Shown: one piece after another, positions 19,863 through 28,913 of the stretch
Position numbering within the stretch: the stretch's first letter is position 1
How the letters are laid out: every line of letters begins with the position of its first letter
Source: Pseudomonas putida
Lineage (GTDB): Bacteria; Pseudomonadota; Gammaproteobacteria; Pseudomonadales; Pseudomonadaceae
Length of the DNA: 64,000 nt
Reading direction: 5' to 3'
NCBI RefSeq assembly: GCF_026625125.1
Contig: NZ_CP113097.1
Span: forward strand, 4,450,001 to 4,514,000
Program-made: the position numbers and the translations under genes
Notes under the pieces: generated by a model
Told to the model about the DNA's origin: nothing
What the model saw: the letters and a program-made list of their open reading frames with translations, nothing else
Databases searched by the model: none

Positions 19863-19886
19863 ATAGTTCGATCATAATCGAACTAT
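19863..19886. promoter_or_regulatory. Operator palindrome in the xenA promoter
   Basis: Perfect 10-bp arms ATAGTTCGAT and ATCGAACTAT are separated by 4 bases. On the minus strand the palindrome covers the 17-bp spacer and -10 between TTGCCA and AACTAT upstream of xenA. Binding of the divergent ArsR-type regulator here would block polymerase. Confidence 0.7.
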
Positions 19887-19920
19887 GGCAATTAATGAAA
19901 CCCCCGTTATCATGACGCCC

Positions 19921-20220
19921 ATGCGAGCCTACAAACATCCCACCGCTGAAGACCTGATCCTCGAGCGCCTGCTGTATGCGCTGAGCGACCCTGTACGTAT
20001 GGAAATCGTGCGCCACCTGGCGGGCGTGGCGGAAGCCAGCTGCGGCGAGCTGGACGGTGGCCGGCCGAAGTCCAGCATGTCCCATCATTTTCGTGTGCTG
20101 CGCGATGCGGGGCTGGTGCAGACACGCAATGTCGGCACCACGCATATGAACTCACTGCGCAGCGAAATGCTCGAGGCACGCTTCCCCGGTTTGCTGGAGT
20201 GCATTTTGCGTCAGCGCTGA
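19921..20220 (+). CDS. ArsR-type winged-helix regulator divergent from xenA
   Basis: About 99 residues of an ArsR/SmtB-like repressor: RLLYALSDPVRMEIVRHLA, then a recognition helix KSSMSHHFRVLRDAGLVQ and a wing. There is no CxC metal motif, so it likely senses an organic or redox signal. In-frame ATGs exist at 19885, 19912 and 19921, none with a clear ribosome site. The first lies inside the operator palindrome and is less likely; I chose MRAYKHP at 19921. Likely autoregulated and a repressor of xenA. Confidence 0.8.
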   Translation: MRAYKHPTAEDLILERLLYALSDPVRMEIVRHLAGVAEASCGELDGGRPKSSMSHHFRVLRDAGLVQTRNVGTTHMNSLRSEMLEARFPGLLECILRQR

Positions 20221-20250
20221 GCCAAGGCTGACAGCGCGGCCGGAACAGGC

Positions 20251-20281
20251 AAAAAAAAAACCACGAGGTCTCCCCGTGGCT
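20251..20281 (-). terminator. Rho-independent terminator of mqo
   Basis: Read on the minus strand, a hairpin with CCACG/CGTGG-type arms (GCCACGGGGAGACCTCGTGG) is followed by ten T residues, 22 bp after the mqo stop codon. Confidence 0.85.
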
Positions 20282-20302
20282 TTTCGTTCACAACACTAAC
20301 GC

Positions 20303-21940
20303 TTACAGCGCCATGTCGTTCTCTGGCTTGCTTTCAACCGGCTGGCTCGCGCCTGTGCTGGTTTCGACGCTCTGGTCGATGACCGGCGGCTTCTGCAGTT
20401 GCAGGACTTCAGCGGTGTAGTTCCACTCTTTCTGCGTGGCCGCTGCCGAATCGTTGAGCTTGGTGCCGTAGCTCGGCACGATCTCTTTGATCTTGGCTTG
20501 CCATTGCGGGGTGGCGACTTTGTCTTTGAACACGGTTTCCAGCACGTGCAGCATGATCGGCGCGGCGGTCGAGGCACCTGGCGATGCGCCCAGCAAGCCG
20601 GCGATGGTGCGGTCTTGCGAGGCCACCACTTCGGTACCCAGCTTGAGCACGCCGCCCTTGTCGGCGTCACGCTTGATGATCTGCACGCGCTGACCGGCCT
20701 GCCACAGCTTCCAGTCTTCCTTCTTGGCGTTCGGGAAGTAGGTGCGCAGCGCTTCGAAGCGGTCGTCGTCCGACAGCATCAGCTGGCCAGCGAGGTACTC
20801 GACCAGCGGGTACTGATCGATGCCGACCTTGGTCATCGGCCACACGTTGTGCATCGTGGTGCTGCTGAGCAGGTCCAGGTACGAACCGTTCTTCAGGAAC
20901 TTGGTCGAGAAGGTGGCGAATGGCCCGAACAGGATCACACGCTTGCCGTCCAGCACACGGGTGTCCAGGTGCGGTACCGACATGGGTGGCGCGCCCGTCG
21001 AGGCGATGCCATAGGCCTTGGCCATGTGCTGCATGGCGATGGTCGGGTTCTCGGTCACCAGGAACGAACCGCCGACCGGGAAGCCTGCGTATTCCTTGGC
21101 TTCAGGAATGCCCGATTTCTGCAGCAGCTTCAGCGCGCCGCCGCCGGCACCGATGAACAGGAACTTGGCGTCGGTGGCCGACTCGGTTCCGTCCTTCAGG
21201 TTCTTGTACTCGACGTGCCAGGAGCCGTCTTCGTTGCGGGTGATGTCCTGGACTTCGCTGGACAGCTTCAAGGTGAAGTTGTCCTGGGTCTTCAGGTGGC
21301 CGACGAACTGGCGGGTGATCTCGCCGAAGTTGACGTCGGTGCCCAATGGCGTCCAGGTCACGGCCAGCTTCTGGTTCGGGTCGCGGCCTTCCATCATCAG
21401 CGGGACCCACTTGGCGATCTGCGCGTGGTCCTCCGAATACTCCATCGAGCGGAACAGCGGGCTCGCCTGCAGCGCGTCATAACGCTTCTTGAGGAACTTG
21501 ATGTTGTCATCGCCCCACACGAAGCTCATGTGCGGAGTGGTGTTGATGAACGAATGCGGGTTCTTCAGCACGCCCTGACGGACCTGCCACGACCAGAACT
21601 GGCGGGAGATCTGGAAGGCTTCGTTGATTTCGATGGCCTTGGAGATGTTGACGTTGCCGTCTTTGTCTTCCGGGGTGTAGTTCAGCTCAGCCAGCGCGGA
21701 GTGGCCGGTGCCGGCGTTGTTCCAGCCGTTGGAGCTTTCTTCGGCGACGCCATCCAGGCGCTCGACCATTTCCATCGACCAGCTTGGCTCCAGCTCGTGC
21801 AGCCACACGGCCAGGGTGGAGCTCATGATGCCGCCGCCGACCAGCAGCACATCGACTTTTTTGGTTTCTGCGGCGTGCGCTTGCATGAAGCTCGCAGCGA
21901 CAGCCAAACCCAGCAAGGTTTTGCCAGCTTTCTTGAACAT
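20303..21940 (-). CDS. mqo: Malate:quinone oxidoreductase
   Basis: FAD-dependent enzyme, 545 residues, that oxidises malate to oxaloacetate and passes electrons to quinone at the inner membrane, bypassing NAD-malate dehydrogenase. FAD-binding [14 protein letters not shown] lies near residue 32, and [11 protein letters not shown] and [12 protein letters not shown] are family motifs. Oddly, the N terminus ([20 protein letters not shown], then AHA) has the form of a cleavable signal peptide with an AHA cleavage site. A strong terminator follows. It is monocistronic. Confidence 0.93.
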   Translation of the reverse strand: MFKKAGKTLLGLAVAASFMQAHAAETKKVDVLLVGGGIMSSTLAVWLHELEPSWSMEMVERLDGVAEESSNGWNNAGTGHSALAELNYTPEDKDGNVNISKAIEINEAFQISRQFWSWQVRQGVLKNPHSFINTTPHMSFVWGDDNIKFLKKRYDALQASPLFRSMEYSEDHAQIAKWVPLMMEGRDPNQKLAVTWTPLGTDVNFGEITRQFVGHLKTQDNFTLKLSSEVQDITRNEDGSWHVEYKNLKDGTESATDAKFLFIGAGGGALKLLQKSGIPEAKEYAGFPVGGSFLVTENPTIAMQHMAKAYGIASTGAPPMSVPHLDTRVLDGKRVILFGPFATFSTKFLKNGSYLDLLSSTTMHNVWPMTKVGIDQYPLVEYLAGQLMLSDDDRFEALRTYFPNAKKEDWKLWQAGQRVQIIKRDADKGGVLKLGTEVVASQDRTIAGLLGASPGASTAAPIMLHVLETVFKDKVATPQWQAKIKEIVPSYGTKLNDSAAATQKEWNYTAEVLQLQKPPVIDQSVETSTGASQPVESKPENDMAL

Positions 21941-22308
21941 TGATCAATTCCAGTCTGTAGAACGGAGGACGGGCCTGTGGCTGGCCCAGGTGCTTCGTGT
22001 TCTTGTGCGCAGGCTTTTTGTGATCATTGTTCAGCGGCTTAAAGAACCAGAAAACGACCCAGGCTTTTGTCGTATTGACCGACAGGGCTGAATCGTTTCG
22101 CTGATTGTATCTGAAATGCCAGCACAAACAAATTGCGAGCGCGTAAGCAAGGCGGCAGGTTGTCCCAGCGGCAGGTTGTCACGCCAAGCTTGCTGCGGCT
22201 GAGGCGGTTTTTCGATCGGGCCGCAGCCTGGCGCTCTGTTCCGGTCCGCCGGGCCCCGCCGCTAGCGGCACATGGCAAGGTCGTGCGATGGGGATTAGTC
22301 AGGCATAA
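21941..22308. other. Intergenic region upstream of mqo
   Basis: About 370 bp between the mqo start and the tRNA-Ser terminator. It should hold the mqo promoter and leader; I see no gene, no convincing promoter boxes and no repeat. Reading frames crossing it overlap the tRNA and look non-coding. Confidence 0.5.
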
Positions 22309-22314
22309 CGAAAA

Positions 22315-22345
22315 AGCCCCTGAAAACGCATCGTTTTCAGGGGCT
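22315..22345 (-). terminator. Terminator downstream of tRNA-Ser
   Basis: Perfect 13-bp arms (AGCCCCTGAAAAC and its complement) around a 5-base loop; on the minus strand it is followed by a T-run. It lies 16 bp past the tRNA CCA end. Confidence 0.85.
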
Positions 22346-22360
22346 TTTCTACTACATGTA

Positions 22361-22450
22361 TGGCGGAGAGATAGGGATTTGAACCCTAGGTACTGTTGCC
22401 AGTACAACGGATTTCGAATCCGTCCCGTTCGACCACTCCGGCATCTCTCC
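22361..22450 (-). tRNA. tRNA-Ser (anticodon CGA)
   Basis: A 90-nt class II tRNA with GGAGAGA/TCTCTCC acceptor arms, discriminator G and an encoded CCA. The anticodon loop TTCGAAA gives CGA, reading UCG. The long variable arm and GGTTCAAATCC T-loop are visible. It lies on the same strand as the purC run, about 90 bp downstream of purC. Confidence 0.93.
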
Positions 22451-22542
22451 AATGCCGCGCATCATACCAGCGAATTCTGAAAACGCAAACCTTTATTTTC
22501 AAAAAAATCGCGTGGTATCAGGCGCTTGCGTGAATGCGCCGC

Positions 22543-23253
22543 TTACAGCGGCACGCCCAGGCGCTTGGCAACTTCTTCGTAGGCTTCGATCACATCGCCC
22601 AGGCCCTGGCGGAAGCGGTCCTTGTCCATCTTCTTGCGGGTTTCTTTGTCCCACAGGCGGCAGCCGTCCGGGCTGAACTCGTCGCCCAGGACGATCTGGC
22701 CGTGGAATACACCGAACTCCAGCTTGAAGTCGACCAGCAGCAGGCCGGCGTCATCGAACAGTTTGTTCAGTACTTCGTTGACCTTCAGCGAAAGCTTCTT
22801 CATCTCTGCCAACTGCTCGGCAGTGCCCCAGCCGAACGCCACAACGTGGGATTCGTTGATGAACGGGTCGCCCTTCTCGTCGTTCTTCAGGAACAGTTCG
22901 AAGGTGGACGGCTCGAGCTTGATGCCCTCCTCCACGCCCAGACGCTTGACCAGGCTGCCGGCGGCATAGTTACGCACCACACACTCGACCGGGATCATGT
23001 CCAGCTTCTTGACCAGGCACTCGTTGTCGCCCAGCAGCTTGTCGAACTGGGTCGGCACGCCGGCTTCTTCGAGCTTCTGCATGATGAAGGCATTGAACTT
23101 GTTGTTCACCATGCCTTTACGGTCCAGTTGTTCGATGCGCTTGCCGTCGAACGCCGAGGTGTCGTTACGGAACAGCAGGATCAAGCGGTCGGCGTCGTCG
23201 GTCTTGTAAACCGATTTGGCCTTGCCGCGGTAGAGTTCTTCGCGTTTTTCCAT
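22543..23253 (-). CDS. purC: Phosphoribosylaminoimidazole-succinocarboxamide synthase
   Basis: SAICAR synthetase of purine synthesis: ATP-dependent ligation of CAIR with aspartate. At 236 residues it has the normal bacterial length. The N terminus [20 protein letters not shown] and the motifs [17 protein letters not shown] and VDFKLEFG are characteristic. It is the last gene of the dapA-bamC-MBL-purC run, starting 30 bp after the metallo-hydrolase stop. Confidence 0.95.
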   Translation of the reverse strand: MEKREELYRGKAKSVYKTDDADRLILLFRNDTSAFDGKRIEQLDRKGMVNNKFNAFIMQKLEEAGVPTQFDKLLGDNECLVKKLDMIPVECVVRNYAAGSLVKRLGVEEGIKLEPSTFELFLKNDEKGDPFINESHVVAFGWGTAEQLAEMKKLSLKVNEVLNKLFDDAGLLLVDFKLEFGVFHGQIVLGDEFSPDGCRLWDKETRKKMDKDRFRQGLGDVIEAYEEVAKRLGVPL

Positions 23254-23283
23254 GATTGGGCTCCGCTTGCTTGAGTGGGTGGG

Positions 23284-24042
23284 CTAGGCGATTTCGCGCC
23301 AGTCGAGCCCGTGTTCCTGATTCGCCACCTGGAGCCAGTCCGGGTCGCACCCAAGGGTGTCGACGAAGCACTGGCGGGCCAGATGTGGCAGGTTGTTCTT
23401 GCTGCTGAGGTGGGCCAGCACCAGGTGCTGCAGGTTGCTCCACCCCAACTCGTCCACCAGGCGCGCGGCCTGGTGGTTGTTCAAATGTCCTTGCATGCCG
23501 CCGACCCGCTGCTTGAGGAAGTACGGGTAGTGCCCGCGCGCCAGCATGTCGCGGCAATGATTGGCCTCGATCAGCAGTGCATCCAGGCCCTGATAGCGCT
23601 CAAGCAACAACGCGTCGTACGACCCCAGGTCGGTGAGCATGCCAAAGCGACGGCGACCGTCACTGATGACGTACTGCAGCGGCTCATAGGCATCATGCTC
23701 GACCCGCGCCGCACTCACCTGCAGGCTGCCGATATGCAGGCTGTCGCCACAAGCAAGAAAACCGGCCGCCTCCACCGGCTTGCGCATGCCGCGCAATGTG
23801 CCCTGGCTGAGGTAGACCGGTACATTGTAGCGCCGTGACAGCAACCCCACCCCATGCACATGGTCGGCATGTTCGTGGGTGACCAGCACGGCGCTCAGTT
23901 GAGACGCCTGCACCCCGAGCAGCGCCAGGCGCCGCTCGGTTTCACGCAGTGAAAACCCGCAATCGACCAGGATGAACGTGTCACCACTGGCGATCAGCGT
24001 GCCATTTCCCTGGCTGCCGCTTCCCAGTACCGCGAAGCGCAC
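23284..24042 (-). CDS. MBL fold metallo-hydrolase
   Basis: A 252-residue metallo-beta-lactamase-fold hydrolase with the dizinc motif THEHADH near residue 55 and further ligands in ARVEHDA and TDLGSYD. It resembles the YycJ/PhnP-like group of phosphodiesterases, whose substrate in pseudomonads is not settled. It begins with GTG immediately after the bamC stop, with no good ribosome site of its own, so translation is probably coupled to bamC. Confidence 0.88.
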   Translation of the reverse strand: MRFAVLGSGSQGNGTLIASGDTFILVDCGFSLRETERRLALLGVQASQLSAVLVTHEHADHVHGVGLLSRRYNVPVYLSQGTLRGMRKPVEAAGFLACGDSLHIGSLQVSAARVEHDAYEPLQYVISDGRRRFGMLTDLGSYDALLLERYQGLDALLIEANHCRDMLARGHYPYFLKQRVGGMQGHLNNHQAARLVDELGWSNLQHLVLAHLSSKNNLPHLARQCFVDTLGCDPDWLQVANQEHGLDWREIA

Positions 24043-25161
24043 TTAACCCAGGTGGTCCTGAATGGCGCTCAGCACGCGGCGAGCGACATCGGGCGGGGCC
24101 ACGGTGTTGATGTTCTTCTCGACGGTAACCTGCACGCTTTCGCCAACCTTGCTCAGGCGCACCTGGTAACGCTCGGCGCGGGCTTCAAGCTCTTCCTTGG
24201 TTGGCTCGCTGCCAAACATCCGGCTGAAGAAGCCAGGCTGGTTCTGCTTGTCGTCGGGCTTCTCGGACAGGTTGATGTAGTACAGGCCCAGGCTGCGGTT
24301 GATGTCTTCCACACGCCATTGACCGCCCTGCTCCAGGGCACGCCCCACACCGGACCAGGCGCGGTCCAGGTCGGCGCCGAGGAACAGCACCGGGTTGCCG
24401 CTACCGTCTTCACTCAGGCTGACGCGGCTCGGCGCATCGAAGTCGCGCGCAGCCAGCAAGGACACCGAACCGCCCTTCTCGGCGCTGCGGTTCATGCTGG
24501 CGAGCATTTCGTCGACCAGCAGCGCATCGGCGGCCGTGTTGCTGGACGTGGACGGGAACTCAGGCTCGGCAGTGCTGCCCGCCGGGCGCTCGATACTGAC
24601 GACATACACCTCGGAGGTGTTGCGTTGTACGCCAGGCTCCATGCGCACACGCACGCGCACCTCGCTGTCGCCACTGCTGGTGGTGCTCGCCAGACGCTGG
24701 CCGAGCGATGCCGACAGTTCGTCGAAACGCTGCCAGGTGGTTGTGAATTCGCCGGTCTGCGGGCGCTCTTCGGCAATGCGGAAGCCATTGTCTTCGAAGA
24801 ACTGATGCGCTACCGGCCAGACTTCGGCCGGGGAACGCTGGGCCAGCACCCAACGGCTGCTGCCGCTGCGCTGCAGGCTGAAATCGGTGACGTCGGCGCC
24901 AGCCGACAGCGGTTGCGGACGCGGCACTTCGAACTCGCCCTTGGCGGTATCGTCGGCGACGTTGCGCGGGATCGGCAGCAGCGGGTCAAGGCGCTTGACG
25001 TTGCTGACGTCCTGGGGGAGCTGCATCGGTGCAGTCGGGTGCGCCTGCAGGTAATCGCTGCCGCGGTCGCGGAAATAGCCATCCTCGCCCCACAGCCAGC
25101 CACACCCACTGGTGCTGGAAATGATCAGGGCGAGCGCGGAAAGACCAGCCAGTCGCTTCAT
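24043..25161 (-). CDS. bamC: Outer membrane protein assembly factor BamC (NlpB)
   Basis: Lipoprotein subunit of the BAM complex that inserts beta-barrel proteins into the outer membrane, 372 residues. The signal peptide ends in SSTSGC, giving the lipidated cysteine near residue 20; the extended N-terminal segment (YFRDRGSDYL and QLPQDVSNV) binds BamD, and two helix-grip domains follow. The ATG at 25161 lies 17 bp after the dapA stop; linkage of dapA and bamC (nlpB) is conserved in gammaproteobacteria. Confidence 0.93.
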   Translation of the reverse strand: MKRLAGLSALALIISSTSGCGWLWGEDGYFRDRGSDYLQAHPTAPMQLPQDVSNVKRLDPLLPIPRNVADDTAKGEFEVPRPQPLSAGADVTDFSLQRSGSSRWVLAQRSPAEVWPVAHQFFEDNGFRIAEERPQTGEFTTTWQRFDELSASLGQRLASTTSSGDSEVRVRVRMEPGVQRNTSEVYVVSIERPAGSTAEPEFPSTSSNTAADALLVDEMLASMNRSAEKGGSVSLLAARDFDAPSRVSLSEDGSGNPVLFLGADLDRAWSGVGRALEQGGQWRVEDINRSLGLYYINLSEKPDDKQNQPGFFSRMFGSEPTKEELEARAERYQVRLSKVGESVQVTVEKNINTVAPPDVARRVLSAIQDHLG

Positions 25162-25178
25162 GCGGTGTACTTCCTCGA

Positions 25179-26057
25179 TTAAACCAGTACGCCGGACTGG
25201 CGCAAGGCAGTACGGACTTTTTCGTGACAACCTTCGCTCAGCCAGGTCAGTGGCAGGCGAATGCCTTTTTGCATCAGGCCCATTTCGACGAGCGCGTATT
25301 TCACCGGAATCGGGTTGGCTTCGCAGAACAGGTCTTTGTGCAGCGGCATGAGTTTTTCGTTGATCGCGCGGGCCTTCTCGGCATCGCCCGCAAGGGCAGC
25401 CTCGCACAGGTCGGCCATTTCGCGCGGGGCGACGTTGGCAGTGACCGAAATATTGCCTTTGCCACCCAGCAGGATCAGCTCGACGGCAGTCGGGTCGTCG
25501 CCGGACATGACGATGAAGTCCTTGCTGACGCCATCGAGGATGGCCTTGGCACGGGCCAGGTCGCCCGTGGCTTCCTTGATGCCGATGATGTTGGGCACGG
25601 TCGACAGACGGATCACGGTCTCGGCCTGCATGTCGCAGGAGGTGCGGCCGGGTACGTTGTAGAGGATCTGCGGAATGTCGACGGCTTCGGCGATGTGCTT
25701 GAAGTGCAGGTACAGGCCTTCCTGGGTCGGCTTGTTGTAGTACGGCACCACCAGCAGGCAGGCGTCGGCGCCGGCATCCTTGGCGTTCTGGGTCAGGTGC
25801 ACGGCTTCGGACGTGGAGTTTGCACCGGTGCCGGCGATGACCGGAATGCGGCCAGCGACCCGCTTGACCACGAATTCGATGACCTCGATGTGTTCTTCGA
25901 CGCTCAGGGTGGCCGACTCGCCGGTGGTGCCGACGGCGACGATCGCGTGAGTGCCGTTTTCCAGGTGGAAGTCTACAAGTTTGCCGAGGCTGCCCCAATC
26001 AAGACGCCCTTGTGCATCCATGGGTGTGACCAATGCCACCATACTGCCCGCAATCAT
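25179..26057 (-). CDS. dapA: 4-hydroxy-tetrahydrodipicolinate synthase
   Basis: First committed enzyme of the diaminopimelate/lysine pathway, condensing pyruvate with aspartate semialdehyde. It is 292 residues, the usual length. The catalytic triad motifs are visible: [19 protein letters not shown] with Tyr133 and IGIKEATGD with the Schiff-base lysine. The ATG at 26057 has CAGGAGCG before it. First gene of the dapA-bamC-MBL-purC run and divergent from gcvR. Confidence 0.95.
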   Translation of the reverse strand: MIAGSMVALVTPMDAQGRLDWGSLGKLVDFHLENGTHAIVAVGTTGESATLSVEEHIEVIEFVVKRVAGRIPVIAGTGANSTSEAVHLTQNAKDAGADACLLVVPYYNKPTQEGLYLHFKHIAEAVDIPQILYNVPGRTSCDMQAETVIRLSTVPNIIGIKEATGDLARAKAILDGVSKDFIVMSGDDPTAVELILLGGKGNISVTANVAPREMADLCEAALAGDAEKARAINEKLMPLHKDLFCEANPIPVKYALVEMGLMQKGIRLPLTWLSEGCHEKVRTALRQSGVLV

Positions 26058-26317
26058 GTAAACGCTCCTGCCGGAAAAAGAGAGCGGTAATGGTACTGGG
26101 GGCATCGGCCTTGCACAAGCGAAGCAGGCGGGTGGAGCATTCCCCTCGGCGCCTTATTTCGCTACCCTTGACCCTTTGATCGGTGCAGCGCGGCCCGCCG
26201 GGCCGTCGACCTTGCTCCCCGGCCAGCGTCCACGTCCTCGCATGCGAGCCCCGGGCCCTGCCGACAGGAGGCTTTCGTCCGTCCTGTGCCGACCGCTCAT
26301 CGCTTTAGGAATGCTGC

Positions 26318-26878
26318 ATGTCCACCCCCACCGTCCGCGAACAATTCCTTGTCATCAGTGCCCTGGGCCCCAACCCCATGGAGCTGGCCAACGTCCTCAG
26401 CCGCGCTGCCTTCGAGAACCGCTGCGCGGTCGTCACCTCGCGCCTGAGCCGCCATGGCGAGACCAGCGCCCTGGTATTGCAGGTCGGTGGCAGCTGGGAC
26501 GCCCTGGCACGCCTTGAGTCCACCCTCCCCGGCCTGGGCAAGAAACACGGCCTGACCCTCGACGTGGTGCGCAGCGCCGACCAGGAAGTGCGCCCGCAGG
26601 CCCTGCCGTATGTGGCCTATGTCAGTGCGGCCTACCGCCCGGACATCATCAACGAGCTGTGCCAGTTCTTCCTCGACCACCGTGTCGAGCTCGAAGCCAT
26701 GACCTGCGACACCTACCTGGCACCGCAGACCGGCAGCAGCATGCTCAACGCCCAGTTCACCGTGATCCTGCCGGCCGGCACCCAGATCAGCTGGCTGCGC
26801 GACCAGTTCCTCGACTTTGCCGACGCCCTCAACCTGGACGCGCTGATCGAGCCTTGGCGCCCACAGAACCCCGTTTAA
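26318..26878 (+). CDS. gcvR: Glycine cleavage system transcriptional repressor
   Basis: A 186-residue protein with two ACT domains (QFLVISALGPNPMELANVLS at the start, second domain from about residue 90), the layout of GcvR, which binds GcvA in the absence of glycine rather than DNA. Conserved placement upstream of bcp and divergent from dapA is usual in pseudomonads and enterics. The ATG at 26318 follows TTTAGGAATGC. Confidence 0.9.
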   Translation: MSTPTVREQFLVISALGPNPMELANVLSRAAFENRCAVVTSRLSRHGETSALVLQVGGSWDALARLESTLPGLGKKHGLTLDVVRSADQEVRPQALPYVAYVSAAYRPDIINELCQFFLDHRVELEAMTCDTYLAPQTGSSMLNAQFTVILPAGTQISWLRDQFLDFADALNLDALIEPWRPQNPV

Positions 26879-26889
26879 GGAATGCATCC

Positions 26890-27363
26890 ATGGCAGTAGC
26901 ACTCGACCAACCCGTCGCCGACTTCCAGGCCCAGGCCACCGGCGGCCAGTCCGTCAGCCTGGCCGAGCTCAAGGGCCGTCAGGTAGTCGTGTATTTCTAC
27001 CCAAAGGACAGCACCCCAGGCTGCACCACCGAAGGCCAGGGCTTTCGCGACCAGCACGCAGCGTTCGAAGCGGCCAACACCGTGGTGTTCGGTGTGTCGC
27101 GCGACGGCATCAAGTCGCATGAGAACTTCAAGGCCAAGCAGGGCTTCCCGTTCGAGCTGATCAGCGACAAGGACGAGGCCCTGTGCCAGCTGTTCGACGT
27201 GATCAAGCTGAAGAAGCTGTATGGCAAGGAATACATGGGCGTGGACCGCAGCACCTTCCTGATCGACAAGGATGGCGTGCTGCGCCAGGAGTGGCGTGGC
27301 GTGAAGGTACCAGGCCATGTGGATGCCGTCCTGGCAGCGGCCCAGGCGCTGAACCAGCGCTGA
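26890..27363 (+). CDS. bcp: Thioredoxin-dependent thiol peroxidase (Bcp/PrxQ)
   Basis: Peroxiredoxin reducing hydroperoxides in the cytoplasm, 157 residues. The peroxidatic Cys45 is in STPGCTTEG. The position five residues later, which is the resolving cysteine in E. coli Bcp, is Gln50 here; the only other cysteine is Cys99. So this enzyme either uses Cys99 for resolution or works as a 1-Cys type. It starts 11 bp after gcvR and should be cotranscribed with it. Confidence 0.93.
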   Translation: MAVALDQPVADFQAQATGGQSVSLAELKGRQVVVYFYPKDSTPGCTTEGQGFRDQHAAFEAANTVVFGVSRDGIKSHENFKAKQGFPFELISDKDEALCQLFDVIKLKKLYGKEYMGVDRSTFLIDKDGVLRQEWRGVKVPGHVDAVLAAAQALNQR

Positions 27364-27444
27364 GCTGCAAGCTGCAAGCTGCAAGCTGCAAGCAAAAGCG
27401 GATCGCATGGACACCGCTATCTGCTTTTACTTGCAGCTTGCAGC
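27364..27444. repeat. Heptamer tandem repeats in inverted arrangement
   Basis: Four exact GCTGCAA units (27364-27391) face two exact TTGCAGC units (27431-27444). The inner segments AAAAGCGGAT and ATCTGCTTTT are also roughly complementary, so the whole 101-bp gap between convergent bcp and perM can fold into one long hairpin. Probably a bidirectional terminator or a mobile repeat. Confidence 0.75.
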
Positions 27445-27464
27445 TCGAAGCTTGCCGCTTAACC

Positions 27465-28535
27465 TCACAGCATGGGCGCCACGGCAGGTTCGTGCCGCGG
27501 CCAGGCATCGAGCACGGCCTTGATCAGCGTCGCCAGCGGGATGGCGAAGAAGATCCCCCAGAAGCCCCATAGCCCGCCAAACAGCAATACCGCGCAGATG
27601 ATCGCCACCGGGTGCAGGCTCACTGCCTCTGAGAACAACAGCGGTACCAGCACGTTGCCATCGAGCGCCTGGATGATGGCGTACACCGTCATCAGATAGA
27701 TGAACTGATCCCCCCAACCCCACTGGAACAATGCGATCAGCGTCACCGGCACGGTCACCACCACCGCCCCTACATAAGGCACCACCACCGATAGGCCTAC
27801 CAGCAACGCCAGCAACGCCGCGTAGTTGAGGCCCAGGCTGATGAACGCGATGTAGGTGGCAATACCGCAGATCAGAATCTCGATGCCCTTACCGCGGATG
27901 TAGTTGGCGATCTGCCGGTTCATCTCATTGCCAACCCGGTTCAGCAAGGTCCGCTGGCGCGGCAGGTAGCCACTGACCCAACGGCCGATCTGCTCCCGGT
28001 CCTTGAGAAAGAAGAACACCAGAATCGGCACCAGCACCAGATAGATCATGGCACTGACCAGCAGCGGCAGGCTCGACAGCGAAAAAGACAGTGCCCATTG
28101 GCCGAACTTGCCGATCTCGCCACGCACCGATTCGATGGCATGCAGCACCTGCTCGTCAGACACCAGGTGCGGGTAGCGCTCAGGCAGGAGCAGAAGCAGC
28201 GACTGCCACTTGCCGAGCATGCCCGGTAACTCGTTGAACAACGTGATCAACTGATGCCACAGCAACGGCACCAGCACCAGCAGGAACACCGCCAGCGCGC
28301 TCATGAACAGAGCGAACACCACCATTACCGCCAGCCGCGTCGGCACCCGAAGGCGCTCCAGGGCATTGACCAGGCCCTGCATCAGAAAAGCCAGCACCAT
28401 GCCCGCCAGCACCGGCGCAAGCATGCCGCCCAGGGTCAGAACCGCGGTAAAGGCCAGAAACAGCAGGACCGCCAGCACCACAGCCTCCTCATCGGAGAAG
28501 TAGCGCTCTATCCAGTCGCGAAGCACTTTGAACAT
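27465..28535 (-). CDS. AI-2E family transporter (PerM-like)
   Basis: A 356-residue inner-membrane protein with about seven to eight hydrophobic helices, matching the AI-2E/PerM transporter family (LIFFFLKDREQIG-like region and a C-terminal FGGLWGFWGIFFAIPLA). Members export autoinducer-2 or act as sodium/proton antiporters; the substrate here is unknown. Convergent with bcp, 18 bp downstream of the TusA-like gene and probably cotranscribed with it. Confidence 0.85.
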   Translation of the reverse strand: MFKVLRDWIERYFSDEEAVVLAVLLFLAFTAVLTLGGMLAPVLAGMVLAFLMQGLVNALERLRVPTRLAVMVVFALFMSALAVFLLVLVPLLWHQLITLFNELPGMLGKWQSLLLLLPERYPHLVSDEQVLHAIESVRGEIGKFGQWALSFSLSSLPLLVSAMIYLVLVPILVFFFLKDREQIGRWVSGYLPRQRTLLNRVGNEMNRQIANYIRGKGIEILICGIATYIAFISLGLNYAALLALLVGLSVVVPYVGAVVVTVPVTLIALFQWGWGDQFIYLMTVYAIIQALDGNVLVPLLFSEAVSLHPVAIICAVLLFGGLWGFWGIFFAIPLATLIKAVLDAWPRHEPAVAPML

Positions 28536-28553
28536 TGACGATCCTTGGTTGGG

Positions 28554-28793
28554 TCAGGCCTTGCGCAGCCAGTAGGTATAGGTGCCGGCCTCGGCCACTT
28601 CATGCAGCAGCGTATGACCGGCCAGCTGGGCAAAAGTGCGGAAGTCGCGCTGGGAGCCTGCGTCGGTCGCAATGACCTTCAGCACCGCGCCACTGGCCAG
28701 TCGGTTGAGCTCCATCTTCGCCTTGAGCAGAGGCAGGGGGCAGTTCAGCCCGCTGGCGTCGAGTTCGGCGTCGCAGGTCAGGGTGCTGGTCAT
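28554..28793 (-). CDS. TusA/SirA-like sulfurtransferase
   Basis: A 79-residue protein with the family CPxP motif (GLNCPLPLLKAK) near residue 17, the persulfide-carrying site of TusA, and the usual beta-alpha-beta fold pattern. It could relay sulfur in tRNA thiolation or other trafficking; which partner it serves cannot be told. It starts 120 bp upstream of the divergent bepA gene and 18 bp before perM. Confidence 0.88.
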   Translation of the reverse strand: MTSTLTCDAELDASGLNCPLPLLKAKMELNRLASGAVLKVIATDAGSQRDFRTFAQLAGHTLLHEVAEAGTYTYWLRKA

Positions 28794-28913
28794 CAGGGGG
28801 TCTCCAAACGTGGAACAGACGTCTTTGGTAACAGGCTGGCTAGCATACCGCCACTGGTCGCCAACGTGTGAGCCGGCTACAGTAGGGGCTTTGACCCGAC
28901 GCGAGCTTCGTGC

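Noticed and set aside
22133-22480. Open frame reading through the tRNA-Ser gene (contains RDRDLNPRYCCQYNG)
   Set aside because: This is the well-known translation of a tRNA on the opposite strand; not a protein gene.
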